From a bacterium (GTDB taxonomy: Bacteria; Bacillota; Bacilli; Lactobacillales; Streptococcaceae), in contig CAJNCY010000005.1 of NCBI GenBank assembly GCA_905221375.1, positions 104,290-168,289 of the forward strand: a stretch of 64,000 nucleotides of DNA. The letters run 5' to 3'. A model generated the notes under the pieces. That model ran no database searches and was not told the DNA's origin. It was given only the letters and a program-made list of their open reading frames with translations. The position numbers and the translations under genes were made by a program. Position 1 is the first letter of the stretch; the number at the start of each line of letters is the position of its first letter. Positions 6,776 through 15,046 of this stretch are shown here, one piece after another.

Positions 6776-8989
6776 GTGAAAATTTTTAAGGGAGAGTTTT
6801 ATCGAATCTCTGTATTAACAGACAAGCTAGTAAGGTTAGAATACTCTCAAACTGGAAGTTTTGAGGATAGAACGACACAACTTATCTATAATAGAGATTT
6901 TGGCGAAGTTTCGTTAGATTATATCGAGACATCAAACGTACTAGATATTATGACGGACTATTTTCATTTGCACTTTAATAAAGGAGAATTTAACGCCGAA
7001 AATTTATTTATAGAATTAAAAGGAAATTTTGCCGTATATGGTAGTCGCTGGTATTTTGGTGAATCGATTGAAACGTTAAAAGGAACAGCTCGGACTCTGG
7101 ATAAGGCAGATGGCGCAATCCCGTTAGAAGATGGGATTATTAGTCGAAATGGTATTGCCTTACTGGATGATTCTAAAGGATTTATTTGGGATGAACAGTC
7201 TGGTTATATTGAGAGAGAAAATCAAATTGACCTCTATTTCTTTGCCTATGGGCATGATTATAGAGGAGCAATCAGAGACTTTTACCATTTGACTGGCTCA
7301 ACACCCTTGTTGCCAAGATATGCTTTAGGTAATTGGTGGAGTAGGTATTGGCCTTATACGTCGGATGAATACTTGAATTTGATAGACAGATTTAAAGCAG
7401 AGAAAATTCCATTATCTATCGGTGTGTTAGATATGGATTGGCATATAACTGACATTCCAGCTCGTTTTGGAAGTGGCTGGACAGGCTATAGTTGGAATAG
7501 AAACTTAATACCTAATCCAGAACAGTTATTGCAACAACTTCATGATAGAAAGTTAAAACTCTCCTTAAATGTCCATCCTGCTGATGGTATACGAGCTTAT
7601 GAAGAAGCTTATCCTCGAGTCGCCAAACGATTGGGGTTAAATGTAGAATTAGAGGAACCTGCCATTTTTGATTTTTTCAATCCATCCTTTAGGGAATCCT
7701 ACTTTAAAGATGTTCATTATAAGCTAGAAAAGCAGGGAGTAGATTTTTGGTGGATTGACTGGCAACAAGGGACACAAGGCATGTTGGATCCACTATGGCT
7801 TTTAAACCATTATCACTATCAGGATAGTTGTAAAAATTCAGAAGGTGGCTTGATTTTATCAAGATATGCAGGTCCTGGTAGTCACCGCTACCCTGTTGGT
7901 TTTTCAGGGGATACTATTATTAGTTGGAATTCCTTAAGATTTCAACCCTATTTTACAGCGACAGCATCTAATATCGGTTATAGTTGGTGGAGTCATGATA
8001 TCGGTGGACACATGCTGGGGGATTATGACGAAGAGCTACAAACTAGATGGCTACAGTTTGGGGTTTTTAGTCCGATTACTCGATTACATAGTTCTAGAAG
8101 TCCCTTCAATAGTAAAGAACCTTGGTTTTTTTCAGAAACAACATCTAAGATTATGAAGAAATACCTTCGTTTGAGACATCAGATGATTCCATATCTATAC
8201 ACCATGAATGTAAAGACACATGAGGAAGGCGCCCCATTAATCAGCCCAATGTACTATTTCTACCCAGAGAATGATGAGAGCTATAATGTTCCAAATCAAT
8301 ACTTTTTTGGAACAGAATTGATGGTGGCTCCCGTTGTAGAAAAGATGGATTTGGCATTTCAATCTGCAAAAGTAGATGTATGGTTCCCTGAAGGTGAATG
8401 GTATGACTTCTTTTCAGAGAAAAAATACACAGGTGGTATGAAGTTAGGTGTTTATAGGGACATTTCGACTATTCCTGTGTTTGCAAAAAGTGGTGCAATC
8501 ATTCCCTTGGTTGGTTCTGAGATAGATATGGGGGTTGATTTGCCTGAAGTTGTAGATTGGTATGTATTCCCAGGAAAACAACATTCTTTTGAAATGGTTG
8601 AAGATCAAAATGGTCAAAGATATAAAACAAGATTATCGATTGATTGGGAAATGGGCGTGGTAGAGTTAGCATTACAAGGCGATTCTAGTATCCTTCCAAG
8701 CAATAGAAGGCATAGAATTCATTTTAAAGGAACGAATGTGTCTATCATTGAATTGCCAAATAAGAATGCTACAGCTGGATTTGAATATAAAGATAATAAA
8801 ACAACATCTCTAAATGACGAAGTTTTTAGACTACTAAAGACGGCTTCTCTTCCATATGAATTAAAAGATAGATTGTTAAATCAATTCATCAATGCTAAAA
8901 ATTCTCATGAGTTAATGAATATCTTGCATCATCAGGATAAGGAATTGAGAGGACGTTTGTTGGAAATGATATTTACTAGCCAAAACTAA
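6776..8989 (+). CDS. GH31 family alpha-glucosidase/glycosidase
   Basis: A 737-residue cytoplasmic glycoside hydrolase of family 31, which hydrolyses alpha-linked glucosides (or alpha-xylosides) with retention. The nucleophile is Asp328 in FWWIDWQQGTQG. The acid/base is Asp379 in GFSGDTIISWNS. The substrate-pocket segments WWSRYWPYTSDEY, GVLDMDWHITDIP and WWSHDIGGH are present. There is no signal peptide, so its substrate must be imported. The GTG start at 6776 follows a strong GGAGGG ribosome-binding site. It is a single-gene unit with its own terminator. It corresponds in position and sequence to the pneumococcal GH31 gene upstream of the glutathione peroxidase gene. The exact substrate cannot be read from the sequence. 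Confidence 0.88.
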   Translation: MKIFKGEFYRISVLTDKLVRLEYSQTGSFEDRTTQLIYNRDFGEVSLDYIETSNVLDIMTDYFHLHFNKGEFNAENLFIELKGNFAVYGSRWYFGESIETLKGTARTLDKADGAIPLEDGIISRNGIALLDDSKGFIWDEQSGYIERENQIDLYFFAYGHDYRGAIRDFYHLTGSTPLLPRYALGNWWSRYWPYTSDEYLNLIDRFKAEKIPLSIGVLDMDWHITDIPARFGSGWTGYSWNRNLIPNPEQLLQQLHDRKLKLSLNVHPADGIRAYEEAYPRVAKRLGLNVELEEPAIFDFFNPSFRESYFKDVHYKLEKQGVDFWWIDWQQGTQGMLDPLWLLNHYHYQDSCKNSEGGLILSRYAGPGSHRYPVGFSGDTIISWNSLRFQPYFTATASNIGYSWWSHDIGGHMLGDYDEELQTRWLQFGVFSPITRLHSSRSPFNSKEPWFFSETTSKIMKKYLRLRHQMIPYLYTMNVKTHEEGAPLISPMYYFYPENDESYNVPNQYFFGTELMVAPVVEKMDLAFQSAKVDVWFPEGEWYDFFSEKKYTGGMKLGVYRDISTIPVFAKSGAIIPLVGSEIDMGVDLPEVVDWYVFPGKQHSFEMVEDQNGQRYKTRLSIDWEMGVVELALQGDSSILPSNRRHRIHFKGTNVSIIELPNKNATAGFEYKDNKTTSLNDEVFRLLKTASLPYELKDRLLNQFINAKNSHELMNILHHQDKELRGRLLEMIFTSQN

Positions 8990-9060
8990 TTGAGACATTT
9001 CGTACACAATTTCTATTCTTTAAGTGCTAATTATTTATTTTTTAATGTGTAATAGTTTTA

Positions 9061-9120
9061 CATCTCTATGCTTATTGACTTGTATTTTAGTAATTACAAG
9101 TTTGGCATAGGGATGTTTTT
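9061..9120 (+). terminator. Intrinsic terminator after the GH31 gene
   Basis: Long stem CATCTCTATGC (9061-9071) with GCATAGGGATG (9105-9115), an inner ACTTGTA/TACAAGT pairing, and a T5 tail. Confidence 0.8.
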
Positions 9121-9196
9121 ATGATTTTAAAGACTTTTTGCCCAGCCTCTTTTTTAAACTAAACAAGAGCAAATTTTTAAAGGTAACTTTTCAAAG

Positions 9197-9229
9197 TAAC
9201 TTCCACTTGCCTGACCGAAGTGGAAGTTA
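9197..9229. repeat. Dispersed hairpin repeat, copy 1
   Basis: Perfect 12-base arms TAACTTCCACTT and AAGTGGAAGTTA around a 9-base loop, followed by GTCTGA. A close relative (11-base arms, same GTCTGA flank) is at 63904-63936. There is no T-run, so it is not a standard terminator; it is probably a small dispersed repeat or a regulatory hairpin. Confidence 0.6.
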
Positions 9230-9258
9230 GTCTGAAAGGGATTTTTATGGTGGAATTA

Positions 9259-9364
9259 ATACTCTTCGAAAATCAAATTCAAACCACGTCAGCGTCGCCT
9301 TACCGTACTCAAGTACAGCTTGCGGCTAGCTTCTTAGTTTGCTTTTTGATTTTCATTGAGTATA
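9259..9364. repeat. BOX element
   Basis: It starts ATACTCTTCGAAAATC, contains the BOX-A core CGTCAGCGTCGCCTTACCGT (the site of the well-known BOX-PCR primer) and ends in the boxC terminus TTTGATTTTCATTGAGTATA. At about 106 bases it appears to be boxA joined directly to boxC, without a full boxB. BOX elements are hallmark intergenic repeats of pneumococcus and close relatives. This one lies in the leader region before the peptide transporter promoter. Confidence 0.9.
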
Positions 9365-9417
9365 AGTATGAGACGGTAGATTTTTTCAGAAAATTTTCTA
9401 AAACAAACAGGATTTGT

Positions 9418-9446
9418 TTGACATTTATTTGAAAATTCTGTAAAAT
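9418..9446 (+). promoter_or_regulatory. Sigma-A promoter of the POT transporter gene
   Basis: TTGACA (9418-9423), a 17-base spacer and TAAAAT (9441-9446), about 30 bases before the start codon. Confidence 0.8.
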
Positions 9447-9476
9447 GAATTATTATATCGTTCGAGGAGAATATAT

Positions 9477-10949
9477 ATGGAAAAACAGAAAACATTTTTT
9501 GGACATCCTATTGGCTTGTCCACCCTCTTCTTTACAGAGATGTGGGAGCGCTTTTCTTACTATGGGATGCGAGCTATCCTACTTTACTATATGTACTATA
9601 GTGTACAAGATGGTGGGTTGGGGATGGATAAGACCACAGCTGCATCGGTTATGGCGATTTATGGCTCGCTGGTATTTTTATCCTCGGTTGTCGGTGGTTT
9701 TGTCAGTGACCGTATTTTAGGAAGTCGTAAGACCGTCTTTTACGGTGGGATTCTGATTATGCTAGGGCATATTGCTTTGGCAACACCTTTTGGACAAGTG
9801 GCTCTCTATCTTTCTATTGCCTTGATTATCTTTGGTACTGGATTTTTAAAACCCAATATCTCAGATATGGTTGGGGGAATTTATGAGAAAGAGGATGATA
9901 GACGGGATGCAGGATTTAGTATCTTTGTCTTTGGTATTAACTTAGGTGCCTTCGTTGCCCCTTATTTAGTGGGTTATCTAGGTCAGGAAGTCAATTTCCA
10001 TCTAGGTTTCTCATTAGCTGCCATTGGGATGTTCTTTGGTCTTGTGAAATATGTTTTAGATGGGAAGAAATACCTGCCTGAATCAAGTCTTTACCCCACT
10101 GATCCACTTTCACAGAAGGAGCAGCAGACCTTGATTAAACGCTTGCTGATTACACTTGTCATGGTTGTTCTGGTGGTTCTAGGTTTAGTCTTTACTCACC
10201 AATTTAACGTGGATATGATTGTTAATATCTTTACAGTGATTGCGGTAATCATTCCAATCTACTATTTCTTCAAAATTTTATCTAGTCAGAAAATAACTGC
10301 TACTGAGAGATCCCGAGTATTTGCCTACATTCCTCTATTTATCGCTGGAGTCCTCTTCTGGTCTATTGAGGAGCAGGGTTCTGTTGTTCTTGCTCTATTT
10401 GCGGATGATCAGACTCGACTTTACTTTAATGCATTTGGGAATCAAATTCATTTCCCATCTAGCTTTTTCCAAAGTATCAATCCACTTTTCATTATGATTT
10501 ATGTGCCGATTTTTGCGTGGTTGTGGGGGAAAATGGGTAACAAGCAACCGTCCTCTTCTAAGAAATTTGCTTACGGTTTATTTGCGGCAGGTTTATCCTT
10601 CTTGTGGATGATGTTACCGGGGATGCTCTTTGGGGTAGATGTTAAGGTCAGTCCTTTCTGGTTGATTATGAGTTGGGCTATTGTGATTGTGGGGGAAATG
10701 TTGATTTCGCCTATTGGTCTATCAGTCACTACTAAGCTAGCACCAAAATCCTTCCAAGCACAAATGATGTCTATCTGGTTCTTGAGTAATGCTGCTGCCC
10801 AAGCTATCAATGCTCAAATTGTAAAATTTTATACAAGCGAAACTGAAGTCGCTTACTATGGAATTGTTGGAGGAATTACGATTGCATTCAGTATTATCTT
10901 ATTCTTCTACGTTCCACGTATTGAAAAACTGATGTCTGGTATCAAATAG
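9477..10949 (+). CDS. dtpT: POT-family di-/tripeptide:proton symporter
   Basis: A 490-residue membrane protein with about 12-14 hydrophobic segments, which imports di- and tripeptides with protons. The family signature is at the N-terminus: FFTEMWERFSYYGMRAIL (about residues 18-35) carries the ExxER(F/Y) motif needed for proton coupling. GTGFLKPNISDMVG is the second classical POT signature. The ATG at 9477 follows a GAGGAG ribosome-binding site and a consensus promoter. It stands alone between the GH31 and glutathione peroxidase genes. In the pneumococcal genomes I remember, these two are adjacent or nearly so, so the transporter may be a lineage-specific insertion here. Codon use looks like that of the core genome. 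Confidence 0.88.
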   Translation: MEKQKTFFGHPIGLSTLFFTEMWERFSYYGMRAILLYYMYYSVQDGGLGMDKTTAASVMAIYGSLVFLSSVVGGFVSDRILGSRKTVFYGGILIMLGHIALATPFGQVALYLSIALIIFGTGFLKPNISDMVGGIYEKEDDRRDAGFSIFVFGINLGAFVAPYLVGYLGQEVNFHLGFSLAAIGMFFGLVKYVLDGKKYLPESSLYPTDPLSQKEQQTLIKRLLITLVMVVLVVLGLVFTHQFNVDMIVNIFTVIAVIIPIYYFFKILSSQKITATERSRVFAYIPLFIAGVLFWSIEEQGSVVLALFADDQTRLYFNAFGNQIHFPSSFFQSINPLFIMIYVPIFAWLWGKMGNKQPSSSKKFAYGLFAAGLSFLWMMLPGMLFGVDVKVSPFWLIMSWAIVIVGEMLISPIGLSVTTKLAPKSFQAQMMSIWFLSNAAAQAINAQIVKFYTSETEVAYYGIVGGITIAFSIILFFYVPRIEKLMSGIK

Positions 10950-11003
10950 AGAAAAACTGGAATTGCCGTACGTATTTTAAAAGTTAGAGCAATTATTCAT
11001 TCA

Positions 11004-11045
11004 AAGGATTTAGTTCTGTATTGTACAGGGCTAAGTCCTTTTAGT
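11004..11045 (+). terminator. Intrinsic terminator after dtpT
   Basis: Stem AAAGGATTTAG (11004-11014) with CTAAGTCCTTT (11032-11042), followed by a short T-run. Confidence 0.65.
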
Positions 11046-11125
11046 TTGATGAAAATTCACGATGTTTCTGATATTCCTAGTAGACATTTGTCAACTTTTT
11101 TTATTTAAGCCAAAGCCAATCAAAA

Positions 11126-11172
11126 AATCTCACTATTCATTAGGCTAAAGGAGACCTAATCATAGCGAGATT
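11126..11172 (-). terminator. Intrinsic terminator of the gpo cluster
   Basis: Imperfect stem (about 18 pairs) between 11126-11144 and 11155-11172. Read on the minus strand it is followed by a T6 run (11122-11127), so it ends the minus-strand transcript. Confidence 0.75.
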
Positions 11173-11178
11173 GTGAAA

Positions 11179-11655
11179 TTATAGTAGGGTTTGTATGGCC
11201 TCTTCAATCTGTTTAGGATCTGTTTTTGAAGAGAAGCGTTCAAATACCTGTCCATCTCGACCGATGAGAAACTTAGCGAAATTCCATTCGATTCGTTTTC
11301 CTAGTGGGCCAGATTTCTGGTCTTTTAACCAAACATAGAGAGGGTCCGCTTCTTTGCCGTTGACTTTGACCTTGGCAAAACGAGGAAAAGTAGTCTGATA
11401 GTGTAGGCTACAGAAGTTGTTGATTTCCTCTGCATTGCCGGGTGCTTGTCCCATAAACTGATTACAAGGGAAGTCTAAAATCTCAAATCCTTGTTCTTGA
11501 TAGCGGTCATAGAGTTCTTGGAGTCCTTGGTACTGGGGCGTTAAACCACATCCAGTAGCAGTGTTGACAACCAAAAGAACCTTATCACGATAGGCATCTA
11601 GGGGAGTTTCTTGATTGTCTTGATTTAAGACTGAAAAATCGTATAGTGAAGTCAT
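11179..11655 (-). CDS. gpo: Glutathione peroxidase-like thiol peroxidase
   Basis: A 158-residue thioredoxin-fold peroxidase that reduces hydrogen and organic peroxides using a redox cysteine. The catalytic residue is Cys36 in NTATGCGLTPQY, where the animal enzymes have selenocysteine. The conserved resolving region FPCNQFMGQ and the catalytic tryptophan region IEWNFAKFLI are present. It has no signal peptide. Its start overlaps the end of the upstream DUF3278-type gene by 4 bases (11652-11655), so the two are translationally coupled in one minus-strand operon. In catalase-negative streptococci it adds peroxide defence. Confidence 0.9.
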   Translation of the reverse strand: MTSLYDFSVLNQDNQETPLDAYRDKVLLVVNTATGCGLTPQYQGLQELYDRYQEQGFEILDFPCNQFMGQAPGNAEEINNFCSLHYQTTFPRFAKVKVNGKEADPLYVWLKDQKSGPLGKRIEWNFAKFLIGRDGQVFERFSSKTDPKQIEEAIQTLL

Positions 11656-12230
11656 TGATTGCTTTTCTCTTTCTGCTTGGTATTTTTAGGAGTTTTTTCC
11701 TCCTGTAGGGATAGAAATCCGTAGGTCAGAGTTCCAAAAATGCTACCGATAATCAGGCCATACATCAGTAAAGGAAGGCTTTTGTCGAATTGCATGAGTA
11801 ACTTCACAAAATCTGGAAGTGACATCTGCTGAACGAACATTTTATGAAAGATGAGTAAGGTAAAGAAGCCAATCTGAAGACCGATAAACACAACCCAGCT
11901 TCGAAATTTGATTTGGCCTTTGCTGTAGGTCTTGAGGATGATTTCTGACTTGTCATCTTTTTCCAGATGGAGTTCTTTGACGGCTCTTTGAGTTTTTAAA
12001 GTAATGAAAAAAATGAGTCCAGAGTAAATGTAGGGCATGGCATAGCGAACCACCTCTATGAAGCGTCCAAATAACAGATAAAACAAGAAGAGGAAGAAGG
12101 AAGAATAAATGATTTGAACCATAGAACGGGCACAAGCCTTGTAGATAATCTCTTGTCGGCATTCATCAAAAGGGCCTTGAATATGAAAGAGATTTCGGAG
12201 TAGGCGAGTGGTTAAGTCTTCTTTTTTCAT
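11652..12230 (-). CDS. DUF3278 membrane protein
   Basis: A 192-residue protein that starts MKKEDLTTRLLRNLFHIQGPFDECRQ, matching the N-terminal pattern of its neighbour at 12847 (MKKETFTEKLIKRTYGISGP). About four hydrophobic segments lie at roughly 38-52, 62-76, 112-128 and 150-172. DUF3278 proteins are streptococcal membrane proteins of unknown function that usually lie next to small XRE regulators. The gene has a good GGAGG ribosome-binding site and overlaps gpo by 4 bases. It could influence membrane-related stress control together with its paralogues; this is inference. Confidence 0.75.
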   Translation of the reverse strand: MKKEDLTTRLLRNLFHIQGPFDECRQEIIYKACARSMVQIIYSSFFLFLFYLLFGRFIEVVRYAMPYIYSGLIFFITLKTQRAVKELHLEKDDKSEIILKTYSKGQIKFRSWVVFIGLQIGFFTLLIFHKMFVQQMSLPDFVKLLMQFDKSLPLLMYGLIIGSIFGTLTYGFLSLQEEKTPKNTKQKEKSNQ

Positions 12231-12256
12231 GCTAGTAACCTCCTAAATGAGCGGTT

Positions 12257-12583
12257 TTACTGACTTTCTTTTACGAATTGATAGAGATAATAAAGATAAG
12301 TAATAGAAGAAAGGCTAGCGATAGTCAGCAGTAAATAATAATTCCAATTGCCTGAGACGAGCATCAGTTGTGGTAAAGATAGAATTATAAAGTATAGTGC
12401 TAAGTTGAGTATGCGCGTTTTTGGGGAGTCAATCTTTAGATAAGTCAGTCCTTTGTTAAGTGCTAGAATAAAGACTAGCACGAGGAATGTCTCGTCGATT
12501 GGCAAGTTCCCTGAAATGATGATGAAGATGAGTAGAGAACTGAACAAAAGATGATAGGTCAGTAAAGTTACTAATGATTTCAT
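12257..12583 (-). CDS. Small membrane protein, unknown
   Basis: A 108-residue protein that begins MKSLVTLLTYHLLFSS. I chose the ATG at 12583 because an AGGAGG ribosome-binding site lies 7 bases upstream; the longer open frame overlaps the neighbouring gene. Four hydrophobic segments fill nearly the whole length. I do not recognise a named family. It lies in the XRE/DUF3278 cluster, 26 bases before the next gene, and is presumably co-transcribed. Confidence 0.7.
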   Translation of the reverse strand: MKSLVTLLTYHLLFSSLLIFIIISGNLPIDETFLVLVFILALNKGLTYLKIDSPKTRILNLALYFIILSLPQLMLVSGNWNYYLLLTIASLSSITYLYYLYQFVKESQ

Positions 12584-12593
12584 AGGATACCTC

Positions 12594-12836
12594 CTAATCC
12601 TGGTCTTTTTTAGCTCTTGCAATACGAAGTGAGTCGACAATATGCATCATCACTCCGAAAAAGAAAGCTCCCAGTATAGTTTTAAAAATATGTTTTGTAT
12701 TTAGAAGAGAACTGATAAAATTTGGATTTTCACTTGTTAGGGTATCAATGAGTGGAATTATAAAAAACATCCATAGACCAAAGAACAAACCTGCTTTCAG
12801 ACTAGAATAACGTAACTGTTTCTTTTCTTTTTTCAT
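12594..12836 (-). CDS. Short DUF3278-like membrane protein (half-length paralogue)
   Basis: An 80-residue protein that starts MKKEKKQLRYSSLKAGLFFG. ATG 12836 has a GGAGGA ribosome-binding site. It aligns along its whole length with the C-terminal half of the 180-residue neighbour (from KESKQLHYPGLKAGLFFG to AKEDQD). DNA identity is near perfect over about 40 bases (12760-12801 against 13020-13061). It is therefore a partial tandem duplicate that lost the N-terminal half and uses a new start. Two or three membrane segments remain. Function is unknown. Confidence 0.7.
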   Translation of the reverse strand: MKKEKKQLRYSSLKAGLFFGLWMFFIIPLIDTLTSENPNFISSLLNTKHIFKTILGAFFFGVMMHIVDSLRIARAKKDQD

Positions 12837-12846
12837 GAGTTTCCTC

Positions 12847-13389
12847 CTAATCATTATCCTGATCTTCCTTGGCTTTTGCAATGCGACGGGAGATGAGGAA
12901 CTGTATGCTTGCTCCGAAGAAGATAGAACCGAGAATGCTTGATACACCATTTCTTATAGTGAGAAGAGAATGAAAATAGTCCTGACCTTCACCTATGAGT
13001 ATATGTAGAAGAGGCGTTATAAAAAACATCCATAGACCAAAGAACAAACCTGCTTTCAGACCAGGATAGTGTAGTTGCTTACTTTCTTTCTCACTCAGCA
13101 TATCTGGATCAATAGCTGTAATCCCTGTTTTTTTCATTTGGTAGGTGACATAGCCAGCAGCGATGAGGGCAATCACTAAAATCAGAGGAGGATAGATTAG
13201 AGCCACTTCTTGAGGGTATTTATAGGCCAGAAGGAGTGGAATAAGATTTCCGAAAATCATCAGATAAAAGAGGACGATAAAGACTTGGTTCCCAATACTA
13301 TCGGCCTCACGCCGTTTGTATTCGTCAAGGGGACCAGAAATACCGTATGTGCGCTTGATCAGTTTTTCAGTGAAGGTTTCTTTTTTCAT
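12847..13389 (-). CDS. DUF3278 membrane protein
   Basis: A 180-residue protein with the N-terminal pattern MKKETFTEKLIKRTYGISGP shared with the protein at 11652-12230, then four hydrophobic segments (about 34-50, 60-82, 112-128, 146-164). Its C-terminal half is duplicated in the short gene downstream. It is the first membrane gene behind the XRE regulator, 15 bases after that regulator's stop. This organisation (small HTH gene plus DUF3278 membrane proteins) recurs in streptococci. The biochemical role is unknown. Confidence 0.78.
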   Translation of the reverse strand: MKKETFTEKLIKRTYGISGPLDEYKRREADSIGNQVFIVLFYLMIFGNLIPLLLAYKYPQEVALIYPPLILVIALIAAGYVTYQMKKTGITAIDPDMLSEKESKQLHYPGLKAGLFFGLWMFFITPLLHILIGEGQDYFHSLLTIRNGVSSILGSIFFGASIQFLISRRIAKAKEDQDND

Positions 13390-13404
13390 GAGTTGGCTCC
13401 TTTT

Positions 13405-13599
13405 TTAAAAGTTATTATCCCAAAAGAGACTGTTGAGGTCAGTTTGGAGGCTACGGGCGAGATTGAGACAGAGTTCCAGAGTTGGATTGTACTTGTCGTT
13501 CTCAATCATGTTGATAGTTTGTCTGGAGACGCCGATATCCTGGGCGAGCTCGAGCTGGGAAATGCCCAGTTCCTTGCGAAATTCTTTCACACGATTCAT
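13405..13599 (-). CDS. XRE-family transcriptional regulator
   Basis: A 64-residue protein that is almost entirely a helix-turn-helix domain: LGISQLELAQDIGVSRQTIN is the classic Cro/C1-type motif, with the NMIENDKYNP segment that follows it in this family. It is probably a dimeric DNA-binding repressor. It heads the minus-strand cluster of DUF3278 genes and gpo and has a consensus promoter flanked by GTCAAATAT repeats, which suggests that it represses its own operon. Confidence 0.9.
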   Translation of the reverse strand: MNRVKEFRKELGISQLELAQDIGVSRQTINMIENDKYNPTLELCLNLARSLQTDLNSLFWDNNF

Positions 13600-13625
13600 C
13601 TGTTCTCCTTTCTGATTTGTGTCGT

Positions 13626-13680
13626 ATATATTTGACTACATTATATTCTTCTATAGAGTGAATGTCAAGCATATTTGACA
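13626..13680 (-). promoter_or_regulatory. XRE operon promoter with flanking operator repeats
   Basis: On the minus strand TTGACA (13663-13668), exactly 17 bases, and TATAAT (13640-13645) form a perfect sigma-A promoter. GTCAAATAT occurs twice in the same orientation, upstream of the -35 (13671-13679) and just downstream of the -10 (about 13627-13635). This is a likely binding site for the regulator encoded next to it. Confidence 0.75.
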
Positions 13681-13722
13681 TATTTCTTAAAGAAATCTGA
13701 CTTGTTTTTGACCTATTTGTCT

Positions 13723-13756
13723 GACTAGTGCAAGCTAGTCGGATTTGTGGTAAAAT
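13723..13756 (+). promoter_or_regulatory. Hairpin and extended -10 promoter of rsmH
   Basis: A GACTAG/CTAGTC inverted repeat (13723-13740) precedes TGG-TAAAAT (13748-13756), an extended -10 box. The rsmH ATG lies only 10 bases after the -10, so a transcript from it would have almost no leader. Confidence 0.5.
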
Positions 13757-13765
13757 AGATAGGAT

Positions 13766-14716
13766 ATGACAAAAGAATTTCATCATGTAACGGTCTTACT
13801 CCACGAAACGATTGATATGCTCGACGTAAAGCCTGACGGTATCTACGTTGATGCGACTTTGGGTGGAGCAGGCCATAGCGAATATTTATTAAGTAAATTA
13901 AGTGAAAAAGGCCATCTCTATGCCTTTGACCAAGACCAGAATGCCATTGACAATGCGCAAAAACGCTTGGCACCCTACATTGAAAAGGGAATGGTGACTT
14001 TTATCAAGGATAACTTCCGTCATTTACAGGCACGTTTGCTCGAAGCTGGTGTTCAGGAAATTGATGGAATTTGTTATGACTTGGGAGTGTCTAGTCCTCA
14101 GCTGGATCAGCGTGAGCGTGGTTTTTCTTATAAAAAGGATGCGCCACTGGACATGCGAATGAATCAGGATGCTAGTCTGACAGCCTATGAAGTGGTGAAC
14201 CACTATGACTATCATGATTTGGTCCGAATTTTCTTCAAGTATGGCGAGGATAAATTCTCTAAACAGATTGCGCGTAAGATTGAACAAGCTCGAGAAGTCA
14301 AGCCAATCGAGACAACGACTGAGTTGGCAGAGATTATCAAGTCGGCTAAACCTGCCAAGGAGCTCAAGAAGAAGGGTCATCCTGCTAAGCAGATTTTCCA
14401 GGCTATTCGAATTGAAGTTAACGATGAACTGGGGGCGGCAGATGAATCTATCCAGCAGGCTATGGAGATGTTGGCTCTAGATGGTAGAATCTCAGTGATT
14501 ACTTTCCATTCCTTAGAAGACCGCTTGACCAAGCAATTGTTCAAGGAAGCTTCAACGGTGGAAGTTCCCAAAGGTTTACCTTTCATCCCAGATGATCTCA
14601 AGCCTAAGATGGAATTGGTGTCCCGAAAGCCAATCTTGCCAAGTGCAGAAGAATTAGAAGCCAATAACCGCTCGCACTCAGCTAAGTTGCGCGTGGCTAG
14701 AAAAATTCACAAGTAA
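13766..14716 (+). CDS. rsmH: 16S rRNA m4C1402 methyltransferase RsmH
   Basis: A 316-residue enzyme (also called MraW) that N4-methylates C1402 in the ribosomal decoding centre using S-adenosylmethionine. The AdoMet-binding strand is [15 protein letters not shown] (residues 28-42), followed by the acidic loop [11 protein letters not shown]. The signature segments [26 protein letters not shown] and [12 protein letters not shown] are all present. It is the first gene of the rsmH-ftsL-pbpX-mraY cell-wall cluster, 9 bases before ftsL. No normally spaced ribosome-binding site is visible at this start (AGGA lies only 1 base before the ATG), so translation may be leaderless. Confidence 0.95.
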   Translation: MTKEFHHVTVLLHETIDMLDVKPDGIYVDATLGGAGHSEYLLSKLSEKGHLYAFDQDQNAIDNAQKRLAPYIEKGMVTFIKDNFRHLQARLLEAGVQEIDGICYDLGVSSPQLDQRERGFSYKKDAPLDMRMNQDASLTAYEVVNHYDYHDLVRIFFKYGEDKFSKQIARKIEQAREVKPIETTTELAEIIKSAKPAKELKKKGHPAKQIFQAIRIEVNDELGAADESIQQAMEMLALDGRISVITFHSLEDRLTKQLFKEASTVEVPKGLPFIPDDLKPKMELVSRKPILPSAEELEANNRSHSAKLRVARKIHK

Positions 14717-14725
14717 GAGGAAAAA

Positions 14726-15043
14726 ATGGTAGATAAAAAAGAAACAACCAGTCAATTCTTGCAGAGTCGTATAAAAAAATTCTCCCGTGTGGAGAAGGCT
14801 TTTTATCTTTCCATTGCGTTTACAGCTCTCGTTTTGGCGCTTAGTATTATTTTTATGCAGACTCGACTCCTACAAGTACAAAATGATCTGACAAAAATCA
14901 ATGCGCAGATAGAGGAGAAGAAGACAGAGTTGGATGATGCCAAACAAGAGGTAAATGAATTGTTGAGGGCAGAACGCTTGAAAGAAATCGCAAATTCTAA
15001 GGACTTAAAATTGAATAACGAGAATATTCGATCAGCGGAGTAA
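14726..15043 (+). CDS. ftsL: Cell division protein FtsL
   Basis: A 105-residue single-pass protein: a basic cytoplasmic N-terminus, one membrane segment (about residues 26-48, AFYLSIAFTALVLALSIIFM), then an external coiled coil rich in Glu/Lys/Leu. FtsL forms a complex with DivIB/FtsQ and DivIC/FtsB at the septum and helps activate septal peptidoglycan synthesis. GAGG precedes the start, and pbpX begins 3 bases after the stop. Confidence 0.92.
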   Translation: MVDKKETTSQFLQSRIKKFSRVEKAFYLSIAFTALVLALSIIFMQTRLLQVQNDLTKINAQIEEKKTELDDAKQEVNELLRAERLKEIANSKDLKLNNENIRSAE

Positions 15044-15046
15044 GAT

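Noticed and set aside
9220-9432. 70-aa reading frame over the BOX element
   Set aside because: It lies across the BOX repeat and the dtpT promoter -35, without family resemblance.
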